Source of the DNA: Ypsolopha sequella
Taxonomy: Eukaryota; Arthropoda; Insecta; Lepidoptera; Ypsolophidae
DNA length: 64,000 bases
Direction: 5' to 3'
Assembly (NCBI GenBank): GCA_934047225.1
Contig: OW203988.1
Coordinates: 1,302,001 to 1,366,000, forward strand
The notes below the pieces were generated by a model. It was not told the DNA's origin. It saw only the letters and a list, made by a program, of their open reading frames with translations, and did not search any database. Positions within the stretch are counted from its first letter, which is position 1; the number at the start of each line of letters is the position of its first letter. Made by a program: the position numbers and the translations under genes. Shown here one piece after another: positions 44,412-56,645 of this stretch.

Positions 44412-46205
44412 GATCTAATATAAAGATTCATTGCTATAAACTTGAGGTCATTTGGGAATGATATACGAAAAAAGAGCAAAAATGAATATCATATTTCGAC
44501 GGTAATTAACGATAGAATTATGAAGTAAACCCAAAAAATCTTTTTGTACATAAGAAAATCTCTAAAAATGCAATATTTATTAAAGAATTTGCACTTTACT
44601 GCAGGAAAATTATAATTTACAACTAAATGCTTTGTTTATTAAATATTTGCAGCCTTAAATGGAAAAATACGTTCATCAAACTTTGTGTAGCGTTTTCGTA
44701 TTTACTTGTGAAACTGATGTTTTGGGACATATCAGTTCAGAACAAGATTCCATATTGACGTGACGCTTAAATCTGCAGTTTTTATATATTTTCTTAAAAT
44801 TTTGAAGTGGCCGTTTTTTGCTCTGAGCCAGGACGAAAAACGTTTGACGGTTGGAATCCCATACAGCAAAATAGCCATTTATCGACGCAGTAAAAAAAAA
44901 ATTCTCTATGGTATTTTCAGAAAGAACATTAGTCGCACTGTGTAATTTGTACTTTGTGATTAATTTCTTGTGAACTTTATGAAAAATTTAATTAATTATA
45001 AATAGCAGGTCTCTGGCTTAATAATGTCCTTCGTGTATAATATTGAGATAAATGCACATTCAATATTTGGACTTGTGTCGTTCCTACAACTAACGTGGAC
45101 TTGTGTTTTTTTTGCAACTAAAGTGGGACTATATTTATTTCAACAAAGAATGGTTGTCAGTAATGATAGTTTTAGTATATAACTTGATGGACTTATGGTC
45201 GTATTAACTTAAACAGAATAACTTTTTAATGTAATAAACGTATTGTCTTATAGTAAAAATAAAAAGTTATTTTGTATTTGGGGAGCAAAAAACTGTATAA
45301 AAATACATCTATGCTGATTCTGAAGGCTGATTCATTTAATAATGTTATTTAAACCAGAATTTTTGTTAGGAAAATTTGTCTTCAAAATCTGCTACATTAA
45401 AGTTCAATACATATTTTATTTAGATTTTTGTTTCGTTATTAACGAGTTTATAGAAACGATCAACAATGTCTTCCCAGCTTTTCCAAGGACAAGAACAATA
45501 CTTTAGGAAGTGAAAGCATTATCCTCTATACACGTCAGCCGCAGCCACAGTATTGGAGCAGGTGGATCCAAGGACAATAGCTTGTGATAATTGGACGCTT
45601 CTTGTGAAGGACACTCAGGTCGGTTCAATGACATCTGCTCACGGCCCACTATTGCAATTCCGCGGAAATAGGTAATTTTTGTGGTGTGCATTTTATAAAG
45701 GAAATTATACTTTTTGTGAATAACCAACTAAAAGCTGCTTCCGAATTTAAAAATAAAAAATTGGGCTGCTACTACTTTTTCTACTGATTTTTAAAATTGA
45801 TAAATTTTGATTTGTCTCAGGTTATTACATTCAGAACAATTTAAAGAAAGAATGCAGTTTTATGTTGCGATGTTTTTTTTCTATTACCCGTTTCCTTGGT
45901 AACATCATTCTGGCCGTTAAATAAAAAAAATATTTTCAGGTACCTATGCGATTTTTTAAATAAAGTAGTAGAATATTTCCAACTCTTGGACCTAAACTTT
46001 TAGCTACATTTGCTTACATATGTATAAATACTTATGTATATCAGTGAATATATAGCTGGGTATTTATACTATTGTACTGTAAATTATATAGTTTACAATT
46101 AATGTAGCTGCCCATACCTGCCCTCCCTAAACAAAAATTTGAAAGAACAAAACTCAAGTTACTTAGTACATCCTCTTTGCTCAAGTTCGTGCTACACCTA
46201 GATAA
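44412..46205. other. AT-rich DNA with one unidentified dispersed repeat
   Basis: 45512-45680 (GCATTATCCTCTATACACGTC, CAGTATTGGAGCAGGTGG) is similar to 47184-47260, so an unidentified repeat is present in two copies. The rest is AT-rich and frames are unsupported. Confidence 0.35.
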
Positions 46206-46432
46206 TTTTTAGAGTTTCGTAACCAAAGGGTGCCAAACGGGACCCTATTACTTAGCCTACAGCTTCAGCCGTTATACAGTAGGTAGCCTGTTGAAATTTT
46301 CATACAAAATTAATTAACTGTGTTACTAAAGCCTCTATTATGATAAATAATAATAAGTTAATAAAAAATAATTTAGGCAAGTGCGAGTTGGACTCACGCA
46401 CAAAGGGTTCCGTACCGAAACTCAATACGGGA
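46206..46432. repeat. GGTTCCGTACC-family repeat, composite of two ends
   Basis: The left part (TTTCGTAACCAAAGGGTGCC, ACGGGACCCTATTAC) is in the same orientation as 61777-62086. The right part (GGCAAGTGCGAGTTGGACTC, GCACAAAGGGTTCCGTACC) is in the opposite orientation. The middle is unrelated AT-rich sequence. This looks like two opposed partial copies or an internal inversion. Confidence 0.5.
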
Positions 46433-48606
46433 ACCATAAAAATATTATATTAATATTTATAAGGGTGTTATTGAAATGGTGAGCATAGTATTGGTATTTT
46501 TGTGCGCAGAAAAATGTAATCTGTGAGCAGAAATAGCAAATTGATCCGCAACTCATGGCCAGCAAACATTTCAAAATATATCAGATTTGTATGTCATTCT
46601 GGATGGCTATAATTATTTTTGTACAGCATATTAATTATATGAGCTGCAATGAGCTGCTCTTGTTTCATAAAATTTTGGTAAGCACTCAGTTATAGTTATA
46701 GTTTTAGAAAATACCTGGGTCATTTTAGGAACTTCCCAAGTTTGATGTTTGTAAGTTCGGTAGTTTTGAAAATTTCAGGGTTAGTGAATGAGTAGTACGT
46801 ATATGTTGCATTTTTATAAATAAGTACTAGGGCGACCAAGCTCAGCTCTTTCAAGATAAATACGTACGTAATAAAAAAGCTATGATAAATCTTCGGGAAT
46901 AAATAGGAAAAAAGGAAACTTCTTTTACTCGTAGTTTTAACCAGAGACCTCTTGCGCACCAGACATATATACGTTCTCTTTTAAGTCGGAGAATTTTAAA
47001 TTGGAGAAATATATAGAAATCACATTGAAAATTCTAAATAAACATTTTCTCAAGCAGAGTTTAAATTATTGTTATAGTCATAAACCGTCTCATTTAATGC
47101 TCAATCCAAGATTAGAATAGCTGTTCGCTAACCCCAGAGATGTAGCCAGGAGCGAGGCACAATGCAGGGTCCCACAGGGCAGCATTATCTGCTATACACG
47201 TCACGGACAGGGCCGTATTGTAGGAACAATGGTGGCTCTAACTGCTTATGCAGTGCAATAACCAGGCACCTTATCTACGAGGTAGATGTGAATCGGTTCC
47301 AAAATCTGTAGTTACATAAGTAATAATTTGATATATACAAATATTATTATAAATAAACAGCGGGTTGTGGCAGGGATACAACTATAAAATAATAAGGTGG
47401 GCACTTATTATGCCGCCTCTTTAATCATTTTCTTAAGAGGTATTTTTTTTAAGTATTTACTTATCACGAATAATAACTAATAATAAATAACGAACGATAA
47501 AAAAACGTAATAAACTTTAATCAGAAATTGATTTATCTTTAGTACAAATAAAAAATAAATGTTTATAGTTTCGTGTGTTGCGGGGATATTTTGTTAAACT
47601 ATTATGGGAGCTAATTTTTTTGAAATTATCAAGTAGCAAACAAAAGTTTAAAATTTTTGAAATTTCTCACTTAAAATTTACATTTAGTTAATTTTTTCCT
47701 TTAGCAGACAAATATGTCTGTGTGTGACGGGAGGTGGTCGTCGCGAACAATAACGTCGGTCGCAGGTTCGTTCCCGGTGAAACGATGTTCAACCCGGACA
47801 AGAAATAAATACAATGTTGGTAAATTATTTATTATTTCTCGTTGCCATTTGTTGTGTGGTCAAAACAGGGTTCTGTTTCTGCATACCTAGCACAATAGTC
47901 GATATGAGCTCGATAGAGCGTGTATCCCTTCAATTCTATCGTTCTTTCTACTATAAATAGTATAAATAAATATTATATATAATATAAATACGATAAATAG
48001 TAGAAAGAACACTGTACCAAGAAATAAGCTATAGTTTTTCTATTTTGACAGATCGAAAGAAGTCTTTTGTTTTTATTTCGTCCATCTTCATTAGCTAACA
48101 ATGCCACCACTTTTTTTATACTTTTTGACGTTTTTGCGGTATATGTGGAAAAATTATATCATCGACCCATAGAGGTGGTGAACGGGTTTGATATAGCTTC
48201 TACGGAGAAATTTTTATGCAAATTTTGGATTTTTGGCCAAACTTTACCAGTATTCTCTTCTCTGTAGGGCCCCTGTTTTCGTCTTCCTTGATCATTAAAA
48301 ACACAAATTTATGGAGTGAAATCATGGGGGCAGAATGAAAAAGGTATGGTTTATATGTTTTTTACAAGCAGCCTTTGGCCTCGCTATTTATCGAAAATTG
48401 AAAAATTTCCAAAGCTTTTTCTCTTCAATACACGCCAAACCAATAAACTGTACAAGTAGCACGTTTAGTGCGTTATCTTCTTATTTCTAATCACTTTTTG
48501 GACTCGCCACATTCTAACATTTAATTTGACAACAAATAACAAGAGTTAGTAATGATGTAGTGCTATTTTCAAAATTTACTTATGCATGCCTTTTTTAGTA
48601 TGACAA
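46433..48606. other. Intergenic with small repeats
   Basis: 47150-47300 is the second copy of the unidentified 45.5-kb repeat. 47939-48010 is a hairpin (GTTCTTTCTACTAT with ATAGTAGAAAGAAC). 47755-47790 has an isolated B-box-like GCAGGTTCGTTCCCGG. The 66-codon frame at 48067-48267 is unrecognised. Confidence 0.4.
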
Positions 48607-48741
48607 TAAAGCCGATTTTGAAGTCTTTACTTTTAGTTTTAGTGCTGTGAAAACTTGAAATTTACCAGACTAGTTTGCAATGAAGAAAATTGAGTTTTGA
48701 CAGCATTTCAACTAAAATTAAAGTCTTCAAAATCGGCTTTA
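48607..48741. repeat. Hairpin MITE, 135 bp
   Basis: TAAAGCCGATTTTGAAGTC plus TTTACTTTTAGTT is inverted at AACTAAAATTAAAGTC plus TTCAAAATCGGCTTTA, enclosing a loop of about 70 bp. Confidence 0.85.
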
Positions 48742-49102
48742 ATGACTCTTTAAATTAAATGAATTATAAGAAGAGGTTCCGTTCGTTAAATAAATAGATT
48801 ATTTGCTCGATTCATCGCTACTTATTAATAGATATTCGCAATAATATTCAGAACACAATTATTTAAAATACAATATATTATATCATTACCTGCTGAAAAC
48901 TTTAACGTACTGATAAAACGATGTTATCATGTCATGTCCATGTTGTTGGTATTTATTTACTTTTATAACATAATATAACATAAACTTTTAACAAAAAAAT
49001 AGCAACCGACTTCAATAGTAACAGCAGTCATTCATTTATTTTATATTATATTTTATATTTTATTTTATTTTATTTTATGTCAAAAATGGAATAAAGTTTA
49101 CG

Positions 49103-49789
49103 GTGGAAGAACAAGTAATATCGGACGCCTCTTGTCTTAAACTGCAAATTTCAAATGAAGTTATCTTAGGCATCTACCGTTCTCCTTCTAACAAAAACGC
49201 TAGCAACTTCATAGAGTCTTTAGACAAACTTTTAATGTCACTGAGTTCTACCTCAAATACTATAATTACAGGTGACATAAATATAGATATAACAAATACT
49301 AATACGGATAATAACAGTTCCAAATATCTGAACATGCTAGCAAGCCATGGAATCCTTCCAGGCCACATCTATCCTACCCATAACAAAACCTGTTTAGACC
49401 ATATTATGTTGAAATCTTCAGCTAATGCATTTGTTACAGTACTTGAAACTACTATAACAGATCATTTTACTGTTATTTTGAGCTTAGACAAAAACTTGTC
49501 TAAAAATAAAATGACTTCGTATCGACCTAAATTGAATTATGAGAAAGCTGAGGCTGCACTCTTGGAATCTAATCTTAATAACATTACGTCTCTAACAGAT
49601 CCTAATGAAGCAGCTGATTTACTCATTAACACCATCCACCAAGTAATTCAAGAGAATACTGTTATGGTTAAAGTACCTAGTAGAAAACGCATTATTCAAC
49701 CGTGGATAACAAGTGGAATCCTGCGCTGTATACAAAATAGAGATCGTATGCAACACAAATTAAAAAAAACCCTACTGATACAATTTTAA
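49103..49789 (+). pseudogene. LINE endonuclease (C-terminal part) and linker
   Basis: Encodes the later blocks of the LINE endonuclease/exonuclease/phosphatase domain, which nicks target DNA to prime reverse transcription. Counting from the GTG at 49103: YRSPS at residues 25-29, GDIN at 57-60, LDH at 98-100, and the catalytic-type TDH at 119-121. The early blocks (catalytic Asn and Glu) are missing because the element is 5'-truncated, so the GTG is not a real start. The frame stays open upstream into TTTTA-rich filler. It ends early at 49787-49789 because of a one-base loss in an A-run at about 49763-49770. The RT continues in the next frame. Confidence 0.8.
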
Positions 49790-51690
49790 TGATAACGTAC
49801 AGACGATACAGAAACTTCTGCAATAATTTGCTAAAAAGACTTAAATTAAATCATGAACGTAATGAATTAACACAGTCTACTAAAAACCCTAAGTCATTAT
49901 GGAAATGTATTAAAAATATCGCCAATATTCAAAGCACTAAGAATACCAACCCTGAACTTTTAAATATCAAATCATCCCCAGAAGAATCTCTGCAATTCGT
50001 TAACAATTATTTTGCTAATATAGGTAAGAACCTTGCCGATACTATTTTAAAAACACCTACTCAGGAAAACCCAAATCATAACTTACCTAAAATCCCCCCT
50101 GCCAAAGATTCTTTTGTTTTACTAGACACAGACCCTCAGGAAGTACAAACTCTGTTAATGAGCCTAAACAACGACAGTTCAGCTGGGTGGGATAATATTC
50201 CTACCAAATTTGTTAAACAAAATAAACACTTAATCATCCCAATTTTTAGTAATGTATGTAATCTATGTTTTGCTAAAGGAGTATTCCCTAGGGCGTTTAA
50301 GCGATCTATTATTCATCCTATCTATAAACAAGGGAATAGAGATGACGTTGGCAATTATAGGCCTATATCAGTGCTCCCTATACTGGCGAAAATCTTAGAA
50401 AAATTACTTAATAATAGACTTAAAAAATTTTTTACTGACAAAAATCTTCTCTCCAAAAACCAATTTGGATTCAGAAATGGAATATCTACGGAAGATGCTG
50501 TCTTAACTCTATCTGATACTATTGTAAAACACCTTGACAGTAGACAAAAATGCCTAGGGGTATTCCTAGATCTCAAAAAGGCCTTTGATACCGTATCCAT
50601 TCCTATCCTATTGAGTAAACTCGAAGGATTTGGCATCAGAGGCTTGCCGTACAGAATTATTGAAGATTTTTTGAAAGACCGTGTACAATGTGTCAAAGTT
50701 AGTCCCTATTACAGTTCAGATACTCCAATAAACTACGGAGTACCGCAAGGCAGTGTTCTCGGACCTACACTATTTCTTGTTTATATTAACGACTTATGTC
50801 AGCAAACTCTGTCGAATTGTAGTATTTTTTCCTATGCTGATGATACCGCATTGATTTTTCATGGCAGGAATTGGCAACAGGTATATATGCATGCTGAGAA
50901 CGGTCTTCGTATTGTTAATTCCTGGCTAAAGCACAATTTACTTTCACTAAATGTTTCAAAAACGAAATACTTAGCCTTTTCTATCTTGAAACAATTCAAA
51001 CCTCCAAATTCCTTCTCATTAAAACTGCATTCCTGTTCCAACTCCAATGGTTGTGCGTGCCCTCATATTGAGAGAGTAAATACCATTAAATACTTAGGCA
51101 TTATTTTTGACGATCAACTAAACTGGTATTCGCATATTAATTATCTCACTCTAAGAATACGAAAATTAATTTTTATCTTCAAAAAGCTAAGACGTGTCGC
51201 TCGTCCTACGTTGTTAACATCCATTTATTTTTCCTTAGCTAGATCTGTACTTACATACTGTATCCCTGCGTGGGGAGGTTCATGTAAAACCAAACTCATT
51301 GAATTAGAAAGGGCACAGAGATCATTGCTAAAGGTTATGCTCTTTAAGCCATTTAGGTTCCCGACTCATACACTTTACTCCACTTATGAATTGTTAACCG
51401 TTCGGCAATTGTACATACAAAGATCAGTTCTAATACGACATCGTAACTTACCTTATGATCCCCTGGTTATGAATCGGAGAAGACAGGATCGTGTTATCCA
51501 CCACACAAACTGTAAGACAGCATTCGCAGGCAGGCAATTTCAAATATTATCATCTCATTTGTACAAAAAGATAAATAAAATAATAAATGTTTATCCTCTT
51601 ACACTTCAAGAGTGCAAAACTAAAGTTAATTCATGGTTAAAAACCTTAGATTATGAAGTGACTGAATCGCTTTTACTTACTCAATCTTGA
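49789..51690 (+). pseudogene. LINE reverse transcriptase
   Basis: 633 codons from the ATG at 49789. RT blocks in order: SAGWDNIPTKFVK (131-143), NYRPISVLP (189-197), KNQFGFRNGISTEDAV (223-238), the first catalytic block FLDLKKAFD (259-267), GVPQGSVLGP (317-326), the active site YADD (349-352), and thumb KYLGIIFDDQLNW. C-terminal blocks include YCIPAWGGS and LERAQRSLLKVM. All catalytic Asp residues are present and no internal stop occurs. The ATG is internal to the original single ORF; it is open here only because of the frameshift just upstream. Enzyme role: copying element RNA onto nicked chromosomal DNA. Confidence 0.88.
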
Positions 51691-52237
51691 GTTTTTTGTG
51701 GCAATGAAATTAACCAATCCTAATAAAATATTCACAATTACACGCCCTCCCTTCTTAGTATGTAATACACATTGATCCCAAGACCCTTGTCGTAGGGCTA
51801 AGGAGGCTGGCGCACTTCATAATTACCTGTATTCATAAGAAAAACTTACCCCCTTCTCCTACACTCACACATACACAAATACACCCTCTCACACAGACTC
51901 ACACCCACATACTCACATTCTCACATATTTCTCTCACACATCCACACAAACAGACTCTCACATCACCTCACATACTCTGGAATTGTAATAGTTTGGTTCT
52001 GTATTAGTTTCTACACATTTAATTGTAGCTAAGTTATATTAAGTTGTATTAATTTAAGTTGTAATAATATTACATAAATATAGGTATTCTTGTTTATTTA
52101 AGTAAGTTAAGTTAGAGAAAGAGCGGGGTTCCTGTACTTCAGTTCCTGTAACTACCACGGGGCCCTGACGTTAATACTTTTAATGTTAAAAATTTGTGAT
52201 GAATAAACGTATTTTTATTTATTTTTTTTATTTTTTT
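51691..52237 (+). other. LINE 3' UTR with ACAC-rich tract and A/T tail
   Basis: Non-coding. 51855-51970 is dominated by CACACTCACACATAC-type simple sequence. It ends GATGAATAAACGTATTTTTA with T/A-rich tail, then the ATTCA duplication. Confidence 0.75.
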
Positions 52238-52511
52238 ATTCACTAAAAAGTTAATAATAATTCTATAAAGACCGATGGTACCGAAGCAACACTTTTGCCG
52301 ACTTCTTTCTTCCTGAAACGTTATGTTATCTAGAAGTCGGCGTTCTTATATTGGTTTCAATGTTGCTATATCGTAGGAAATACGCCGACTTCTAGATAAC
52401 ATAATGTTTCAGGAAGAAAGAAGTCGGCAAAAGTGTTGCTTCGGTACCATCGGTCTTTATAGAATTATTATTAACTGTTTAGTGAATGACTGCTGTTACT
52501 ATTGAAGTCGG

Positions 52512-52603
52512 TGTAAAGTATATGTGTATTGAACGTCAATCAAACACGGAGTACGAGCTGAGACTAATCTTTATTAGGTACCCACATCATAATAATATCA
52601 ACA
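52512..52603 (-). repeat. 3' LTR (92 bp)
   Basis: Identical to 57094-57185. TG...CA termini on the minus strand. Contains CCTAATAAAGATTAG, with an AATAAA polyadenylation signal. Confidence 0.95.
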
Positions 52604-52903
52604 TCTCCCTTCTTTAATAAATTTAATTTGCGCTTAAATTAGAGATGATAAATACAATTTAATGACATGCCATATAATCAACATAAATAACTGACAAATT
52701 TATGACTTTATTTTATATAACATGCATTTTATTTATTATTATTATTCTGACTATCTACAATATATTTAAACAGAATTACAATCAAAAATAAACATATTAA
52801 TGTACAAAACATGCAACTGTGACATGCTGCTTACTTTAAAACATGCAATTGTGACATGCTGCTTACTTTAAAACCTTAATTCTAACTACACTTTAGTTTT
52901 AAT
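52604..52903 (-). other. Polypurine tract and 3' untranslated region of the LTR element
   Basis: Directly inside the 3' LTR, the minus strand reads AAAGAAGGGAGA (52604-52615), the expected plus-strand priming site. Further in, a 32-bp direct duplication (ACATGCAAYTGTGACATGC...) occupies 52809-52872. The rest is AT-rich and non-coding. Confidence 0.8.
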
Positions 52904-53383
52904 TTACCACGGAGTTTGTGGACGAAATGTAGTCCACCGATCAGGCTGTCTCACTATCCTGCCAGAACGAGTAACATAATGATTAGGATTGTTTGCCCGA
53001 CACTGGACACGGGGGCTACGGGAAGAGGAATCTAACGTACCAGGCGTGACTACTATATCGTCATAGGAAAAGTTTTTATAGCATGGGGGTGAGTCATGTC
53101 GGCGCTCTGAATCCGGTCTTAGATGTCTACGGTTACGTACTATTGTACCGCCTGAGCTCAATTCAATTGAGTAAGACCGCGGACGTAGCATATCCAGTAT
53201 TGTACCATTTTCCCACTTGTCATTTATCCATGCTTTAACTTTTTGACCCTTATTTAATTGAGGGAGATCCTTGGCATTTCTATCATAGTATTCCTTTTGT
53301 ACTTTGCGTCGTTTTTCTATATTTTTTTTTAACATTATTTTGTATTTTTGGTTGTAATAATGCCGGAGAACATGGTACAACAC
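52904..53383 (-). pseudogene. Integrase C-terminal domain (frame-shifted part of pol)
   Basis: Contains a GPY/F-like module: LNKGQKVKAWINDKWENGTI then RPRSYSIELSSGGTIVRNRR. It continues to a Ser/Arg-rich tail ending in a natural-looking stop. In an intact element this would be continuous with the integrase core. Here the frames separate at a run of nine A residues on the minus strand (about 53325-53333). The first ATG is therefore not a start codon of a real gene. Confidence 0.8.
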
Positions 53384-54347
53384 TACGCAACTTTCTATTG
53401 TTTAAAAGTTCCGATGGAGATGCCAACCTACTGTCTATAGGTGTATTTAGGTATTCTAAAAGTGCTAATCTAAAGTCTGTGTGGTCATATGAAGTTTTTT
53501 TTAGAATATTTTTTATGGTTTGAATAGCTCTTTCCACCTGACCATTCGACTGCGGATATCTTGGAGAAGACGTGATATGTTGGAACTTCCACTCGTTTGC
53601 GAAGTTTCTAAATATGTCGGAACTGAACTCTGGACCACAGTCAGATACAAAATAATCAGGAATGCCTTGCCGGCTAAATATTATTTTTAATTGGTTAATA
53701 ACGCAGTCCGAAGTAATAGATTTCATTTTTATTACTTCTATAAATTTACTGTAATAATCAATAATTAAAAGAAATTGTTGACCTGAGAAGTGAAAGATAT
53801 CAGCTGCTACCTTAGACCACGCCCTATCTGGTATTTCATGTTGAATTAGCGTTTCTTTGCTGTTTGCTTTTTTAAAAGTCAAGCAAGCCTGACAGTGAGA
53901 AATCATGTCCTCTATTTGAGAATTCATGTTTGGCCAGTACATTATTTCTCGTGCCCGTAATTTGCACTTTTCTAATCCCAAATGACCGATGTGAATTTTT
54001 TGTAATAATTCTCGTCGCATGCATTTGGGTATAACTATACGGTCACCTTTCCATACTAAACCATAAGAGACCACTAACTCGTCTCTTGCATCCCAGTAAC
54101 ATCTTAACAAACTGTCTACCTGACTTTTGTGCTCTGGCCATCCTTTTCTAATAACTTTCATAAGTGATTTCATTTCTTCATCATCTTGAGTACATTTTTG
54201 TATCAGCAAAAAATGTGAGTCGGTCAGCGGATTACTACCGGCTATCGCACATATCTGCGCCTGCGCTTCCAGGTGATCACGTGGCTCAATGTGTCGCGGA
54301 TTGCCATTATCAGCACAAGCACGCGAGAGTGTGTCCGCCACGTACAT
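53283..54347 (-). pseudogene. Integrase (mag-like Gypsy pol)
   Basis: Inserts element cDNA into the genome. From the ATG at 54347: the end of the RNase H linker (ADTLSR, 4-9), an HHCC zinc-binding module (H119, H122, C152, C155) and the catalytic core with D183, D236 and E272, giving D,D-35-E spacing (VSDCGPEF, SNGQVERAIQTIK). The frame is lost after about residue 335 at an A-run, and a short out-of-frame tail follows. It lies in the same frame as the upstream protease-RT-RNase H segment, from which it is separated by a single in-frame TAA at 54387-54389. The ATG is internal. Confidence 0.9.
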
Positions 54348-54386
54348 ATATTTACCCGGCTTGTATATAAGTTTGAATGTATAAGG

Positions 54387-56645
54387 TTACAGTCTCATAA
54401 GCATTCTTTGTAGTCGAGGAGGTGCGCTATTTATCGGTTTCTTTATGATGCTAATTAGAGGTTTGTGGTCCGTTTCTATTGTAATATCGGTCCGACCGTA
54501 CAAATATGAGTAAAACTTTTCACAAGCAAACACACACGCGTATAACTCTTTTTCTATTTGTGCATAGGCTTGTTCTGTTTTGTTAAGTGATTTAGAAGCA
54601 TAACTGACAGGGTGACCATCCTGTAGGAGACAAGCACCCATACCGTCTTTAGATGAATCTACAGACAATGTGATTGGCTTATCTAGGCTATAGAATTTCA
54701 GCGTTGGTGGGCTAATCAAACACTGTTTTAAGTGTTCAAAACTACTTTTATGTCTTTCTTCCCAATGCCATTCCACTTCTTTTTTTAATAGCTCACGTAG
54801 GCTTTGAGTTTTTTCTGAAAGATTTGGTATAAAACTGCCTAAATATGTAATGAGCCCTAAAAACCTTTCTAAATCTTTAAAATTTTTCGGCTCTGGCATA
54901 TTTTTTATAGCTGAGGTGTGCGATTCATCAGGTAATATGCCATGTTCACTTATTTTGTGACCTAGGTATTTTATCTCTTTCAGTCCTACTTTACACTTCT
55001 GCCTATTCAATTTGATATTAATTTCCTGGCATTTTTGTAAGACTTTACGTAATCTACGATCATGTTTTGCTTTTGAAGGGGCATGCACGAGTAAATCATC
55101 GACCAACTGACAAATTCCTTCTCCCATATCATCAAAGTGTTCCATGAGTTTCTTATGAAAAACCTCAGAAGCCGACGAAATTCCGAAGGGGAGACGTAAA
55201 AATTTATAACGACCAAATGCCGTATTGAAAGTACATAAGTCTGTGCAAGATTCCGCTAGTTTAACTTGCCAAAAACTATGTTTACAATCTAAAACGCTAA
55301 AGTACTTAGAACCTGACAGTGTTGCTGTTATTTCATCAAGAGTTGGTAATTTGAAATGTTCACGTTTAATAGCATTATTTAGGTCCTGGGGATCTAAACA
55401 GATTCGAAAATCACCATCTGGTTTCTTCGCTAAGGTCATGCTATTGACCCAGTCCGTGGGTCCCTGCACCTTTGATATAATACCTTGCTTAACCATTTCA
55501 TCCAACTTGTTTTTTACACTCTCCTTTAAGGTCATGGGTAGTTTCCGAGGGGGATGTACAACTGGGCGCGCTGTTTCATTTATTTGTATCTTATATTCTC
55601 CTGGAAGACACCCAACTCCCTGAAATACGTCGGCGTATTCATCTAATATTACTTCCTTTCCTACTTCTATATTTACTGCCATTACGCGTTTCACTAGATT
55701 CAGTTCTTCGCATGAACTCCTACTCAAGATCGGTGGTGAATCTACGTTAGCAATAATAAACTTTAGAATGTACGTTTTGTCCTTATAAATGACCTTAAGA
55801 TTACACTTTCCTATGACCGCGATATGATCACCCGAATACCCACGTAACTTTATCGATGAGGGGGTTAACTCATTTTCTAACACCGAAATACTCGATAGGA
55901 GTTTTTTGGGAAGGATATTTACATCAGACCCCGTGTCCAGCTTAAATTTTATTTCAAAACCATTTATACACAACGTTGTTGACCAGTCACTTTCAGAAGA
56001 TACAAGAATACATACCTGATCAGTGGAGGCACCGTCGATGTAATAAGCTTTACACATCTTAGCGTAGTGATTATATCGGTTACAATTATCGCATTGCACT
56101 CCAAACGCCGGACATTTATAAAGTTCATGAGTCAAACCGCACTTCGAACAGACTCTGACAGGCCGACGGGGTTGGGCGGGTGTACTCCTGCTATCAGCTG
56201 TCTGGGCGGCGCGATGACCGCGTCCGCGCCCTCGACCGCGCCCGCGCCTGCGACGGTCACGCGAGCCACGCGTGCCGGAGACGCCCGGCGGCGCTGACGT
56301 TACACATTGACATTGAGCACCTCGCACCCAATGCACTTTTTTGTTGCTTTGCTCGTACTGAGAACATCCAGCTTGCTGACATATTTCGTGAACGTGATGT
56401 GCCGTTGTTACGCTTTTTATAAAACTGCTAGCTTGCGCACGCGACATTTCTGCCAATTTGCATATTTCAAGTGCTTTATTAAGTGTTAAATCAGATTCCC
56501 GCAGCAATCTTTCTCTCATTGCATTATCTCGTATTCCACAAATCAGGCGATCCCGTATTAATCCGTTACAAAGATCTTTAAACTCACAGGATGACGCCAT
56601 TTTGGTAATTTCGAATGCGTATTGTTCTGTCGATTCAGATTCCAT
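54387..56645 (-). pseudogene. gag nucleocapsid, protease, reverse transcriptase and RNase H
   Basis: 752 codons. Residues 1-75 are the end of the gag capsid-like domain (DRLICGIRDNAMRERLL). 129-144 are an Arg/Gly-rich stretch. Two zinc knuckles follow: C166/C169/H173/C178 and C185/C188/H193/C198. The protease motif DTGSD is at 237-241. RT spans about 340-560, with VLDCKHSFWQ (D453), LPFGISSASEVF (485-496) and active site LVDD (514-517). RNase H has D663, E700 and TDHKPL (725-730). Both flanks end at in-frame TAA codons (56646-56648 upstream, 54387-54389 downstream), so the polyprotein was one frame originally, as in mag. The CKHS sequence after D453 departs from the more usual AKSG. Confidence 0.92.

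Larger units (their letters stand above)
49035..52237 (+). mobile_element. LINE with endonuclease and RT (CR1/Jockey group, perhaps Daphne-like)
   Basis: A 5'-truncated non-LTR retrotransposon, flanked by ATTCA at 49030-49034 and 52238-52242. It contains the C-terminal two-thirds of the apurinic-type endonuclease, full RT and C-terminus, a 3' UTR of about 550 bp with an ACAC-rich tract, AATAAA (52203) and an A/T tail. About 45 bp of TTTTA-rich filler precede the coding sequence. One frameshift splits the ORF. It is inserted in the left arm of a foldback element. Confidence 0.85.

Noticed and set aside
47165..47215. RT motif VPQGSI (GTCCCACAGGGCAGCATTATC)
   Set aside because: The following sequence does not continue as RT (no LGP/LF block), and a stop follows; the neighbouring homologous copy does not encode it.
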